Below, piece after piece: positions 6,472-13,712 of a stretch of 15,757 nucleotides of DNA. The notes beneath the pieces are model-generated. The model worked only from the letters and a program-made list of their open reading frames with translations, had not been told where the DNA came from and did no database searches. The stretch's first letter is position 1; each line of letters begins with the position of its first letter. This DNA comes from Candidatus Anoxychlamydiales bacterium (GTDB lineage Bacteria; Chlamydiota; Chlamydiia; Chlamydiales; SM23-39). Position numbers and translations under genes: made by a program. Location of the stretch: contig JAAKFX010000030.1 in assembly GCA_011064865.1 (NCBI GenBank), positions 1 to 15,757 on the forward strand. The letters are read 5' to 3'.

Positions 6472-8190
6472 TTAAGCAATTTTTTCTTCTTTTGAAGAAT
6501 AATCTCTAGCATGAGCTTTTTCAAAAATACTTTGAATATATTTAGCTGCAGGAGTTAACTCGTGAGATTTAATCTTTCCATCTTTATCTTTATCAACTTT
6601 TACAAGACCGAGAGAAACTGTGCCCGCTCTTTCCCATTCTAAATGCCCTCTTAATATTGTCCAAAAAAATAGACCTTTTAAAGGAAGTTTTTCTTTAAAT
6701 TTAGCAATTAATGAAAAGATTTTTTCAAAATACTTTTTTTGAGTTTGATCATCAACTTTAAAATCTTTATCTCCCCAATTTTGCACTCTACTATCGCAGC
6801 CGGTCTCTGTTATCGCAATTGGTATATTTAACTCAGAAGCTTCTTCAAGAGCATCGCATATGCTCTCTGGATTAAAAAGCATACCAAAGCTTTGCATTTT
6901 TCCACCCTCTTTGCAAGTAGAGCCAAAGGTAGCTCCAAGCTTTAGTTTAGGAATTGTATAATTTTTGACTTGATATCCTGGATATTTTTTTCCACCATTG
7001 AATCCTATTTTTATCTTTGGATATCCATAACATTGAAATCCTATAAAATCTGTTATTTTTTGATCTTTATCAATTTCTAAATGGATATTTGCTGAGAGAG
7101 GAACTTTAAATTCAAACTTATTTGTTTTGAAAAAATTATAAGTAAAATTGTGTGTGATTTGAGATATATAATAGCACACTAACTCTTCAATAGGATTATT
7201 TGGATTAAATGGTTTCATTTTTAGCCATTGATGCACAATTCCTATTTGAAGCTCTGGATATTTTTTCTTTATATTTTGATATATTTTAATGTGCGCTATT
7301 AAAATATTTCTAAGAACTTTTGCTGCTAGATAAATCGAGTTTTGTTTAGTTTTATTTGCTGCAGTAGGATAGACCTTTCGAATGTAGCTTTGAAAAACAT
7401 AAGCTCCAACTTCATTAAACGTCATCCAATTAGTAACATAGTCTTTAAAAAGAGGAATTATAAATTCTGAATATCTAACAAAATCTTCAATATTTTCTTC
7501 TTTTTCAAAACCACCATCTTCAGTAAACCACATTGGCTCTACAAAATGCTCCAGAGTTATCCAAGGCTCAATACCGCTATTTTTTAATTCTTTACAAAAG
7601 TTTTGGTATTTATGAATAGCATCAAAATCATATCTTCCTTTTTCAGGCTCTATTACAGATCTTTCTAATGAAAACCTATAAGATGTTGCCCCTGCATCTT
7701 TTAATATCTTTATTAGCGTTTTAGGATCATCTAAATAATTTACAAAAAAATTATCAAATTCCTCTTCTGATTCAACTTCCATATGCTCTTTTGTCATAGA
7801 CTCATTCCAATTAGATCTCCCAACAAAGTCAGGTTTTGAATATTTCGTTCCCAAACCGCAGCTTTGAAATAATGAATCTGCAAAACCTATATCTTTTGGA
7901 AGGGCATCAACGATATCATCTATAGCTACATCAGGTATCTCATCGAAAGGTTTTTTATCAGAAGAAAAAACATTAATTGTTTTATCTAAAAAATAACCCA
8001 TAAAAGCTACAGGCAAAGCAAAAGAGACTATGGTTGCTTTTAAAACATTTTGTACTATTGTACTTACCCTTTTAAAAGATGATATAGATGCATGTTCAAT
8101 CTTACCATTTTTATCTAAATAAATTTTATCTTCAGGTCCATTAAAACAATTTTCAAAAGTTTTAAATATTTTTTGAGACACTCTATTCAT
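6472..8190 (-). CDS. Glycoside hydrolase family 1 protein with N-terminal membrane extension
   Basis: A 572-residue GH1-type beta-glycosidase (retaining). The barrel begins near residue 100 and shows YRFSLERSVIEP, TFNE with acid/base E260, GFQCYGYP, ITETG with nucleophile E462, and a C-terminal W-x-ILRGHLEWERAG segment leading to GLVKVD. Both catalytic glutamates are kept, so it is probably active. The usual HWDLP sugar-binding segment reads HFVEP and the usual LDNFEW reads LRGHLEW, so specificity may differ from common beta-glucosidases. GH1 enzymes are normally ~450 residues; the extra ~100 at the N-terminus include a hydrophobic span (about 49-69, VLKATIVSFALPVAFMGYF) that could anchor it. 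The ATG at 8190 has AAAGGAT upstream and a good promoter. Its substrate (host or envelope glycan, or salvaged glycoside) is unknown. Confidence 0.92.
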   Translation of the reverse strand: MNRVSQKIFKTFENCFNGPEDKIYLDKNGKIEHASISSFKRVSTIVQNVLKATIVSFALPVAFMGYFLDKTINVFSSDKKPFDEIPDVAIDDIVDALPKDIGFADSLFQSCGLGTKYSKPDFVGRSNWNESMTKEHMEVESEEEFDNFFVNYLDDPKTLIKILKDAGATSYRFSLERSVIEPEKGRYDFDAIHKYQNFCKELKNSGIEPWITLEHFVEPMWFTEDGGFEKEENIEDFVRYSEFIIPLFKDYVTNWMTFNEVGAYVFQSYIRKVYPTAANKTKQNSIYLAAKVLRNILIAHIKIYQNIKKKYPELQIGIVHQWLKMKPFNPNNPIEELVCYYISQITHNFTYNFFKTNKFEFKVPLSANIHLEIDKDQKITDFIGFQCYGYPKIKIGFNGGKKYPGYQVKNYTIPKLKLGATFGSTCKEGGKMQSFGMLFNPESICDALEEASELNIPIAITETGCDSRVQNWGDKDFKVDDQTQKKYFEKIFSLIAKFKEKLPLKGLFFWTILRGHLEWERAGTVSLGLVKVDKDKDGKIKSHELTPAAKYIQSIFEKAHARDYSSKEEKIA

Positions 8191-8216
8191 TTTATATCCT
8201 TTAAAATTGGGCTAAT

Positions 8217-8245
8217 ATTTTAGCATTTCTATCTTAGATTGGGAA
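8217..8245 (-). promoter_or_regulatory. Promoter of the GH1 gene
   Basis: On the minus strand, TTCCCA (8240-8245, 4 of 6) and TAAAAT (8217-8222, 5 of 6) are 17 bases apart. A TGC just before the -10 makes it an extended -10. The start near 8210 gives a ~20-base leader with the AAAGGAT site. It may also serve the EEP gene downstream. Confidence 0.5.
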
Positions 8246-8302
8246 AATATTTATCTCAAAAAAAACTTTTATTGCAACTGAAAATATCCACCTTAAAAAG
8301 GA

Positions 8303-8351
8303 CATTTTTAACAGTAGATGTTAATATTATCCACACTTAAAGTTAAAAATG
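8303..8351 (-). terminator. Long inverted repeat after korB, possible terminator
   Basis: A perfect 10-bp inverted repeat (CATTTTTAAC at 8303-8312 with GTTAAAAATG at 8342-8351) has a 29-base loop. It is followed on the minus strand by TCC and a run of five U. It lies between the korB stop and the GH1 promoter, where a terminator is expected. The long loop lowers confidence. Confidence 0.4.
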
Positions 8352-8375
8352 CTCTTATTTGAAAAATTTATCGAT

Positions 8376-9233
8376 TTAAATAGCTCCTTTCAAAAGAAGA
8401 TCTATTTCAGCATTTCTATCTATCTTTTCTTTTTCTGAGTGTAAAAATCGATCTTCAAAAGTCGGAAGCAGCTTTTTATAAAAAATACCAAGTCCTATTT
8501 TTTTATCATCGTTGTAGTTCCATTCTCTTATTTTAGTTAATGCGCTATTATAATCTTCTACATTATGGTCAGTAATTTCAAAAACTCTTTTGTTATAGAA
8601 TTCATACATATTGTAGTAAGTCACGCAGACCTGTAGAACATCCACTAGAGAGAAGCCTTTGTGTAAAATAGCTTCTTTAAACATCTTTTTTACAAAATTG
8701 ATTCCGTGAGATGTGCAACGAGCTAAGAATGTTGCTCCTGTAGAAAGCAATAGCTCTAATGGATTTATTGGAAGCTCTGCTGAACCTTCGGGAGTAGAGC
8801 GGCCTTTGTAACCTTCAGGAGTTGTAGGAGTATATTGACCATTTGTAAGCCCGTAAACTCTATTATTATGAATAATCACTGTGATATCGATATTTTTTTT
8901 AGCAGCAAAAAGTAGATGCTCTAGACCTTCTCCATAACCATCTCCATCGCCTGAAAAAACTATTACTTTTAGTTTTGGATTTGCAAGTTTTATCCCCTCT
9001 GCTGCAGGTATTGACCTTCCATGCAGAGAATAAAAATTGTTAGTATTAACATAGTCCATCATTTTTCCATGGCAACCAATTCCAGAGACTAAAACTATAT
9101 CTTCATAAGGTAGATTTTCTTCTTCAATTAAAGATTTTAAAATAGCTTTAATTGCATTCATCATGGAAAAATTACCACAGCCTAGACACCAGGTATTTTC
9201 AGCATATGTATTTAGATTTATATCTTCTTTCAT
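8376..9233 (-). CDS. korB: 2-oxoacid:ferredoxin oxidoreductase, beta subunit
   Basis: The thiamine-diphosphate and iron-sulfur subunit of a 2-oxoacid:ferredoxin oxidoreductase, which decarboxylates 2-oxoglutarate (or a related 2-oxoacid) with CoA and passes electrons to ferredoxin. It works with the alpha subunit encoded just upstream. WCLGCG gives C16 and C19, GIGCHGK gives C54, and QVCVTYYN gives C203; together these are the four cysteines expected for the [4Fe-4S] cluster. The cofactor/Mg motif is GDGDG from residue 95, followed by HNNRVYGLTNGQ. Length (285) is normal. Its ATG overlaps the korA stop by one base (TAATG), indicating translational coupling. Kor-type is favoured over pyruvate-specific enzymes by subunit layout, but the substrate is not proven. 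Confidence 0.93.
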   Translation of the reverse strand: MKEDINLNTYAENTWCLGCGNFSMMNAIKAILKSLIEEENLPYEDIVLVSGIGCHGKMMDYVNTNNFYSLHGRSIPAAEGIKLANPKLKVIVFSGDGDGYGEGLEHLLFAAKKNIDITVIIHNNRVYGLTNGQYTPTTPEGYKGRSTPEGSAELPINPLELLLSTGATFLARCTSHGINFVKKMFKEAILHKGFSLVDVLQVCVTYYNMYEFYNKRVFEITDHNVEDYNSALTKIREWNYNDDKKIGLGIFYKKLLPTFEDRFLHSEKEKIDRNAEIDLLLKGAI

Positions 9234-10882
9234 TATTTTACCTTTTTTATCCTTTGTATTAACTCTTCAACTGTAAATGGTCTACCATCATATTTATTAA
9301 TCTGTTTATCTACTTTAAACCCATATGATTTTATTAGATTTGCAAGCTGTCCTGTAACATTTAGCTCAACACTTATTAAAGTCTTTACATTTTTCATAGC
9401 TTCTTTAAACTGCTTTTCAGGAAATGGATGCATGACAATTGGATGAATAACTTTTAAATTTAATTTTTCAGCAGCTTCTATACATACACCTTTATTTGAT
9501 CCCCAACATAAAATCGCATCTTTTGAATCTTTATTTCCATAAACGTTTACACAATCAAAATCTTCTAAATCTTTTTTCAAATACTTTTCTTTGCCAACTC
9601 GTTTCTCTTGCATCTTCTCAGAAAGTTTAGCATCCTCAGTGGTTACTCCAAACTCATCATGCTCATAGCTATTTATTTTGATAACAGCATTTTTATCAGA
9701 ATAAAAAGCTAAAGGAGATACTCCATTTTCAGTGAATTTATATCTTTTATATGAGTCTTTTTTATCCCAAAGAGTTGGTTTAAACTCTTTTATCTCTTTT
9801 TGAGTTGGTTTATCAAAACTATATACGCCTTCAGCTAAAGCTTTATCTGTTAAAATAATTGAAGGGATTTGATATTTCCATGCCATATTCAATGCCACAG
9901 AAGACCAATAATAAGCTTCTTCTGGATCAGCTGGAGCTACAACGAAACGCGAAAACTCTCCATGAGCAGAGTAGAGAGCAAAATTAAGCTCACTTTGTCC
10001 TGAATATGTCGGAAGACCAGTTGCAGGACCTGGCCTTTGTCCTAAAACAACAACTACAGGAAGCTCTGCCATTGCAGCAAAACTAATCCCCTCTGTCATA
10101 AGACAATAACCTCCACCGGATGTTCCTGTAGCAACCTTTTTGCCAGCTGCAGCGAATCCAAGCGCCATAATAATAGCTGAAATTTCACTCTCAGGATGCA
10201 AAACTTTTAAATTAAATTTATGAGCTATTTTTGCTAAAAAATGTAAAATCGCAGAAGATGGCGTCATAGGATATGATATATATGAGTCTATTCCCGCATT
10301 TAAAAAGCCCAAACTTACAGCATCATTTCCAGTAATGATTGGTTTTTTATTATCAGATGCTTTTTCTATTTTTATTACTTCTTTAGCATCTTCATATCCT
10401 CTAGTTGCTACTTTTAAATTTGTATCTTTATCTTTTGTAAATCTCTTTTTAAAAACATCTTTTACAATCTCTAAATCTATACCAACAATTTTCGCAAAAG
10501 CTCCAATCATAATAGAGTTTCTCATAACTCTAGGAGCCTGCATCTCTTTCAATACCTTTTGTAGAAAAACTGCAATCCCCTCTGTCTTTAAAGAATCTGC
10601 ATCATAGATAATTTTAGTTGTATCTTTTATAAAATTTTGATGACGATCCATTGTATCTTGGTTTAGGGCTAAGATAAAATCTACTTTATCTTCATGTGCA
10701 CTAATTTTATCAATCGATGCTCTGATAATAGCAAAGGTATGGCCCCCTCTTATAACTGATGGATAATCTCTATAAATATAGATATTATATCCCAATTGAT
10801 TAAATAGTTTAGCTATAATCAAAGCTGCAGTATCTATTCCAGATCCCGCTTTTCCTCCGATTAAAACAGAAAAGTTTTTCAT
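9233..10882 (-). CDS. korA: 2-oxoacid:ferredoxin oxidoreductase, fused gamma-alpha subunit
   Basis: A 549-residue subunit in which the gamma domain (about residues 5-175, GGKAGSGIDTAA at 9-20, YPSVIRGGH) is fused to the alpha pyrimidine-binding domain (from about 183, with SYPMTPSS, HPESE containing E231, and TSGGGYCLMTE). A C-terminal transketolase-like domain II follows (VYGNKDSKDAILCWGSNKG). This gamma-alpha fusion is the two-subunit KorAB layout found in many anaerobes and in Mycobacterium. The ATG at 10882 is preceded by TAGGAG ten bases upstream. No ferredoxin, hydrogenase or third subunit gene is in the window. The pair would feed reduced ferredoxin to another acceptor encoded elsewhere. 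Confidence 0.93.
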   Translation of the reverse strand: MKNFSVLIGGKAGSGIDTAALIIAKLFNQLGYNIYIYRDYPSVIRGGHTFAIIRASIDKISAHEDKVDFILALNQDTMDRHQNFIKDTTKIIYDADSLKTEGIAVFLQKVLKEMQAPRVMRNSIMIGAFAKIVGIDLEIVKDVFKKRFTKDKDTNLKVATRGYEDAKEVIKIEKASDNKKPIITGNDAVSLGFLNAGIDSYISYPMTPSSAILHFLAKIAHKFNLKVLHPESEISAIIMALGFAAAGKKVATGTSGGGYCLMTEGISFAAMAELPVVVVLGQRPGPATGLPTYSGQSELNFALYSAHGEFSRFVVAPADPEEAYYWSSVALNMAWKYQIPSIILTDKALAEGVYSFDKPTQKEIKEFKPTLWDKKDSYKRYKFTENGVSPLAFYSDKNAVIKINSYEHDEFGVTTEDAKLSEKMQEKRVGKEKYLKKDLEDFDCVNVYGNKDSKDAILCWGSNKGVCIEAAEKLNLKVIHPIVMHPFPEKQFKEAMKNVKTLISVELNVTGQLANLIKSYGFKVDKQINKYDGRPFTVEELIQRIKKVK

Positions 10883-11195
10883 AATTTTTTAACTCCTATA
10901 CTCTATTATTAAATTCATTCAATCCATTTACGGATAAAATTATTTATCTCCTATATATAATTTTTTGGATATCTTATCTCGATATAGAGTTATTTAAATA
11001 AATTGATGTAATAATAAAAAAATTATACTTAGTTTTTTTTATCATTTCTTTTACTCTACTTTTTCTTGAATGAATACTTTTAAAGTTTTTCTTATTTTAA
11101 AAATCGATGATATAATAACAATTAGATAAATTGCAATCAGCTAATTATATTTTTTATAAATTTTTTGAGTATATTTTAATTAGACTTTCTTAGAC
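10883..11195 (-). other. AT-rich leader region upstream of korA
   Basis: This stretch of about 310 bases holds no gene that I can support. It contains the likely korA control region: a candidate promoter at 10954-10982, a perfect TATAAT further upstream (minus strand, 11022-11027) without a matching -35, and small inverted repeats such as GATAAA-TAAT-TTTATC. The far end (11041-11195) is very AT-rich and shows nothing else until the tRNA fragment begins. Confidence 0.5.
10954..10982 (-). promoter_or_regulatory. Candidate korAB promoter
   Basis: On the minus strand, TCGAGA (10977-10982) and TATATA (10954-10959) each match 4 of 6 consensus bases with 17-base spacing. The leader would be about 65 bases. 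It is weak, and the TATAAT at 11022-11027 is an alternative. Confidence 0.25.
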
Positions 11196-11212
11196 GATTG
11201 GGGGCGGTTGGA
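11196..11212 (+). repeat. Direct repeat, left copy (tRNA-Tyr 3' end)
   Basis: A 17-base sequence (GATTGGGGGCGGTTGGA) recurs in the same orientation at 13579-13595 with a single G-to-A difference. It corresponds to the acceptor and T-arm end of the tRNA fragment read on the minus strand. Such a G-rich word twice in this AT-rich DNA is unlikely to be chance. The two copies bracket the toxin-immunity pair. Confidence 0.7.
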
Positions 11213-11251
11213 TTCGAACCAACGTACTCCGAAGAGGATGGATTTACAGTC
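11199..11251 (-). pseudogene. 3' half of a tRNA-Tyr(GUA) gene, probable attachment-site remnant
   Basis: Read on the minus strand: GA, the anticodon loop CTGTAAA with anticodon GTA (11245-11247), a long variable arm, the T arm GTTGG-TTCGAAT-CCAAC, then acceptor strand CGCCCCC and discriminator A. No CCA is encoded. The 5' half is missing: only the first two anticodon-stem pairs can form upstream, and there is no D arm and no GGGGGCG acceptor strand where it should be. A break at the anticodon stem/loop is typical of tyrosine-recombinase integration into tRNA genes, where one end of the insert keeps the intact tRNA and the other only the 3' part. By orientation, an intact tRNA-Tyr would be expected to the right, beyond this window. 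Confidence 0.75.
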
Positions 11252-11341
11252 TTATGAGATAGACATATCAAGAGAAACACGGATTGATAAAGATATAACT
11301 CTGAATTATTTATGAACTTTTACATTTCTTTAATTTACTTC

Positions 11342-11450
11342 AATAATCCTGATTTTTCTCCACCGAGTTTGCCATAAGTTTGCCACAAAATGAATACAAA
11401 AAATAAATGAAAATCCTAATTTTTCATAAAATTTAAATAATCCTGTTTTT
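11342..11450. repeat. Cluster of short direct repeats beside the tRNA fragment
   Basis: Two word families are present. AGTTTGCCA occurs twice, 12 bases apart (11366-11386). A motif of the form AATCCT(G/A)-x-TTTTT occurs three times (11342-11357, 11410-11424, 11436-11450). Clusters of short direct repeats next to an attachment site are typical of integrase arm-binding sites; that role is inference. The rest of 11252-11448 shows no gene. Confidence 0.4.
11397..11426 (-). terminator. Terminator after the putative immunity gene
   Basis: On the minus strand, TGAAAA (plus coordinates 11421-11426) pairs with TTTTCA (11408-11413) around a 7-base loop. The U-rich run TTTATTTTTT follows directly. It is placed 23 bases after the stop of the 137-residue gene. 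The short stem limits confidence. Confidence 0.45.
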
Positions 11451-11862
11451 ATTTATCATCAAAATAGAAAGGATCGGTTTCTTTTAACTCAGGCAAATTA
11501 TTTAGATATTCAAATTCTTTGCTTCCTTTTTCTGTTATATCAAACCATACAATTTCATGAGGATGTAGTGGCCTATTTAAATTATCCCATTTAATTTCAA
11601 TTTCTTTAATAATTTCATCTGTTTTTCTTTTCCAAACTTTAAAAGTATTACCTTTTTGTAAACTTCCGGCTAGAATTACTCCATCATCTAATAATTTTCT
11701 TATAGTTTTTAAAGTATTTTCTTTTATTATTATAGTATCTTCGTTTATCAGATAATAAGAATTTACAAAATCAGAAATAGTAAGAAGGTCTGTATAATCT
11801 TCAATACACCATGTTAAAATATTTAATTTAATCTTTAATATAATTATTTTATTTTTTTTCAT
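11449..11862 (-). CDS. Candidate immunity protein of the upstream toxin
   Basis: A 137-residue soluble acidic protein without signal peptide or membrane span. I cannot assign a family. Its middle resembles a small winged-helix-like layout (TLKTIRKLLDDGVILAGSL, then a Trp-rich stretch WKRKTDEIIKEIEIKWDNL, HEIVWFDITEKG), seen in various small partners of polymorphic toxins. Its ATG overlaps the stop of the upstream 535-residue gene by ATGA, with no ribosome site of its own, so translation is coupled. That arrangement, a small cytoplasmic acidic protein directly after a secreted protein with a toxin-like C-terminus, is the standard toxin-immunity order. The immunity role is inferred from context only. 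Confidence 0.8.
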   Translation of the reverse strand: MKKNKIIILKIKLNILTWCIEDYTDLLTISDFVNSYYLINEDTIIIKENTLKTIRKLLDDGVILAGSLQKGNTFKVWKRKTDEIIKEIEIKWDNLNRPLHPHEIVWFDITEKGSKEFEYLNNLPELKETDPFYFDDK

Positions 11863-13466
11863 TCTATAAATTTAATTTTTATTGGTTTTGTTTTATTTGA
11901 TAATCTTATATTAATAGTGGGAGGTCCTGATTTAGAAATAGGCCTATAAGTGATATAAATTTCATCCGATAATTGTGATATTATTTTCTCACTATCTTTA
12001 TAAATTATTTTTCCATCTTTAGTTAATTCTTTAAATATTTGTATTCCCTCCTTTTTACCTCCATTAAAGAGTCTAATACGTTCACAATTTCCTTTCTTTC
12101 CGATCCATTGTCCTCGCGGCTGCATAATATTTGAAATATCTTTTGGAGTCTTAATATTAGGCAAGGCTTTAGCATTTTTTAACAATCCACTCGGAGGAGG
12201 CAAAATAGCAATGGAAAAGTCTTTTTCTCTATATTCTTTTGCTTCTATAGCATAATTATCTGAATGATTTACAGCAAATAGCTTATCTATCTTTTGATGC
12301 CCTTCAAATATTTTTTCTTCATAATTTTCTAAAATTGATTTTTCTTGATTTCCAAATAAATCAATGTCTTTCAAATCATTTATAAGTTCTTCAGTAGTAA
12401 ATTTTTTACTAAGATCACCAACTTCATCCATTAGCATAGGAAATATTTTTGCATAATCTGATACTTCGTCTAATACCTTATGAGAAACATGAGCTGAAGT
12501 ATCTCTAAATATCTCTTTAGTTTTATCCCATATATTTTGATCAGATTCCGGTATATTGATGATATTAGCATTTTGAATATCTGCTTTAAAAGAAGTAATA
12601 TTATCATTTAAGACTTCTGCTATAGGTTTTTCACCTTCAATGCGAGGATTTAATAATGAATCCTTATCAAAAGTAGTCTCTACATTTTCTAAAATAGTTG
12701 AATTATTATTATTTTCAGTTTTAACAGAATCATTTTTTAAACCAGTTGGAGAAGAAGGCTTAGAAGAATTTGAAGATACGATATAATATGTAGTTACCCC
12801 GGCTACTACAACAGCTACAATAGCAATAACAACAGCTTTATTGTTCTTTACAAATTTTCCAGCTTTTTTTACACCCTTTCTTAGACCTTGGGTTGTGTTT
12901 TTTGCTGCTTTTTTAGTAGATTTTATAGTTTTTTTTATTGGATTAGAGCAAAAAATATCTTTTTCCCAATTTTTATACTCTGAAGAAGCTATATAATTAC
13001 TACTACCCAGAAATTGTGTAGAAAAAGAATATTGCTCTTCATCTTCACTATCTTCTTCTTCATCGTCATCATCAGATAGAAGCTCTTCAATATCTTTTTC
13101 TAATTCTTCTTCATCCCCTGGCAAAACACCTATCCTTGCCATTTTAATTAGATAGACATTAATAATATCTAACTCTTCTTGAGTATATAAAGTTGCAAGC
13201 TCATCTTCATCTATGAAGATAAAGCTTTCCATCAACTGAAAAACTTCATCAAAACTAGGAATATCATCTATATTTAAATCAAATAAAGACTCAACACTTG
13301 CTACTTTTTCAAACTTCTTTATTACTTCAGGACTAACTCTTGTATATTTTTTAACAATTTGACTAGAGTTATTATCTTCTATGAAAGCATGAATTTGAGT
13401 ATTAAAAACAAAAGTTATAAAAGTCAGAAGAAGAAAACTATTAAAGATACATTTAATTTGTTTCAC
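11859..13466 (-). CDS. Secreted polymorphic-toxin-like protein
   Basis: A 535-residue modular protein. Residues 1-27 are a signal peptide (hydrophobic core FLLLTFITFVF, then QIHA). A helical region follows, then a strongly acidic block (about 118-145, SDDDDEEEDSEDEE), a basic block (178-210), a hydrophobic span (211-230, AVVIAIVAVVVAGVTTYYIV), a helical linker, and a compact C-terminal domain at about 450-535. That last domain (RGQWIGKKG, RLFNGGKKEG, FKELTKDGK, YRPISKSGPPTINI, KIKF) resembles the short nuclease-type tips of bacterial polymorphic toxins, perhaps the Ntox17 group, though I am unsure of the family. The start is GTG at 13466 with AGGAG six bases upstream; an ATG just before it runs straight into TAG. 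The gene is bracketed by tRNA-derived repeats, which suggests it was acquired horizontally. The activity is not shown by the sequence alone. Confidence 0.85.
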   Translation of the reverse strand: MKQIKCIFNSFLLLTFITFVFNTQIHAFIEDNNSSQIVKKYTRVSPEVIKKFEKVASVESLFDLNIDDIPSFDEVFQLMESFIFIDEDELATLYTQEELDIINVYLIKMARIGVLPGDEEELEKDIEELLSDDDDEEEDSEDEEQYSFSTQFLGSSNYIASSEYKNWEKDIFCSNPIKKTIKSTKKAAKNTTQGLRKGVKKAGKFVKNNKAVVIAIVAVVVAGVTTYYIVSSNSSKPSSPTGLKNDSVKTENNNNSTILENVETTFDKDSLLNPRIEGEKPIAEVLNDNITSFKADIQNANIINIPESDQNIWDKTKEIFRDTSAHVSHKVLDEVSDYAKIFPMLMDEVGDLSKKFTTEELINDLKDIDLFGNQEKSILENYEEKIFEGHQKIDKLFAVNHSDNYAIEAKEYREKDFSIAILPPPSGLLKNAKALPNIKTPKDISNIMQPRGQWIGKKGNCERIRLFNGGKKEGIQIFKELTKDGKIIYKDSEKIISQLSDEIYITYRPISKSGPPTINIRLSNKTKPIKIKFIE

Positions 13467-13520
13467 TACATTCTCCTATAAAATAAAAGATTAATGAAAC
13501 TATTTGATTTTTAGAAAAAA

Positions 13521-13526
13521 TGTCAA
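13521..13526 (-). promoter_or_regulatory. Consensus -35 box upstream of the toxin gene
   Basis: A perfect TTGACA on the minus strand lies about 55 bases before the GTG start. The -10 is poor at 17-18 bases (TAGTTT is the best I see), so promoter strength may be low or depend on a regulator. Confidence 0.35.
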
Positions 13527-13578
13527 AGTTTTTTTGTGATTTTTATAGAACTTTATTTTTTAAGTTATTGGGCAGATA

Positions 13579-13595
13579 GATTGGGGGCGATTGGA
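13579..13595 (+). repeat. Direct repeat, right copy (tRNA-Tyr 3' end)
   Basis: A second copy (GATTGGGGGCGATTGGA), matching 16 of 17 bases of 11196-11212 and in the same orientation. The similarity stops inside the T arm, so this is a shorter or more decayed remnant than the left copy. It lies between the divergent starts of the toxin gene and the FAD oxidoreductase gene. Confidence 0.65.
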
Positions 13596-13679
13596 CGCAT
13601 TCAGAACTTTTGATTGGCAAAAGATTTCAAATTCTCATGTTTTCACAAACTTTTGTACTGTCTGATATATTTTATTTTA

Positions 13680-13709
13680 TTGAGTTTATATATGAAATCG
13701 AAATAAAAT
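13680..13709 (+). promoter_or_regulatory. Promoter of the FAD oxidoreductase gene
   Basis: TTGAGT (13680-13685, 4 of 6) and TAAAAT (13704-13709, 5 of 6) are 18 bases apart. The start near 13716 gives a ~20-base leader. Confidence 0.45.
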
Positions 13710-13712
13710 AGA

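Noticed and set aside
10335..10607. A 90-codon plus-strand open frame inside korA
   Set aside because: It is antisense to a well-conserved coding region, with no ribosome site and no recognisable protein features.
11199..11290. A complete functional tRNA-Tyr gene
   Set aside because: No 5' acceptor strand, no D arm, and only two anticodon-stem pairs can form; only the 3' half is present.
11252..11448. Remnant of an integrase gene next to the tRNA fragment
   Set aside because: I read both strands of this stretch and saw no tyrosine-recombinase motifs, only short open frames with stops.
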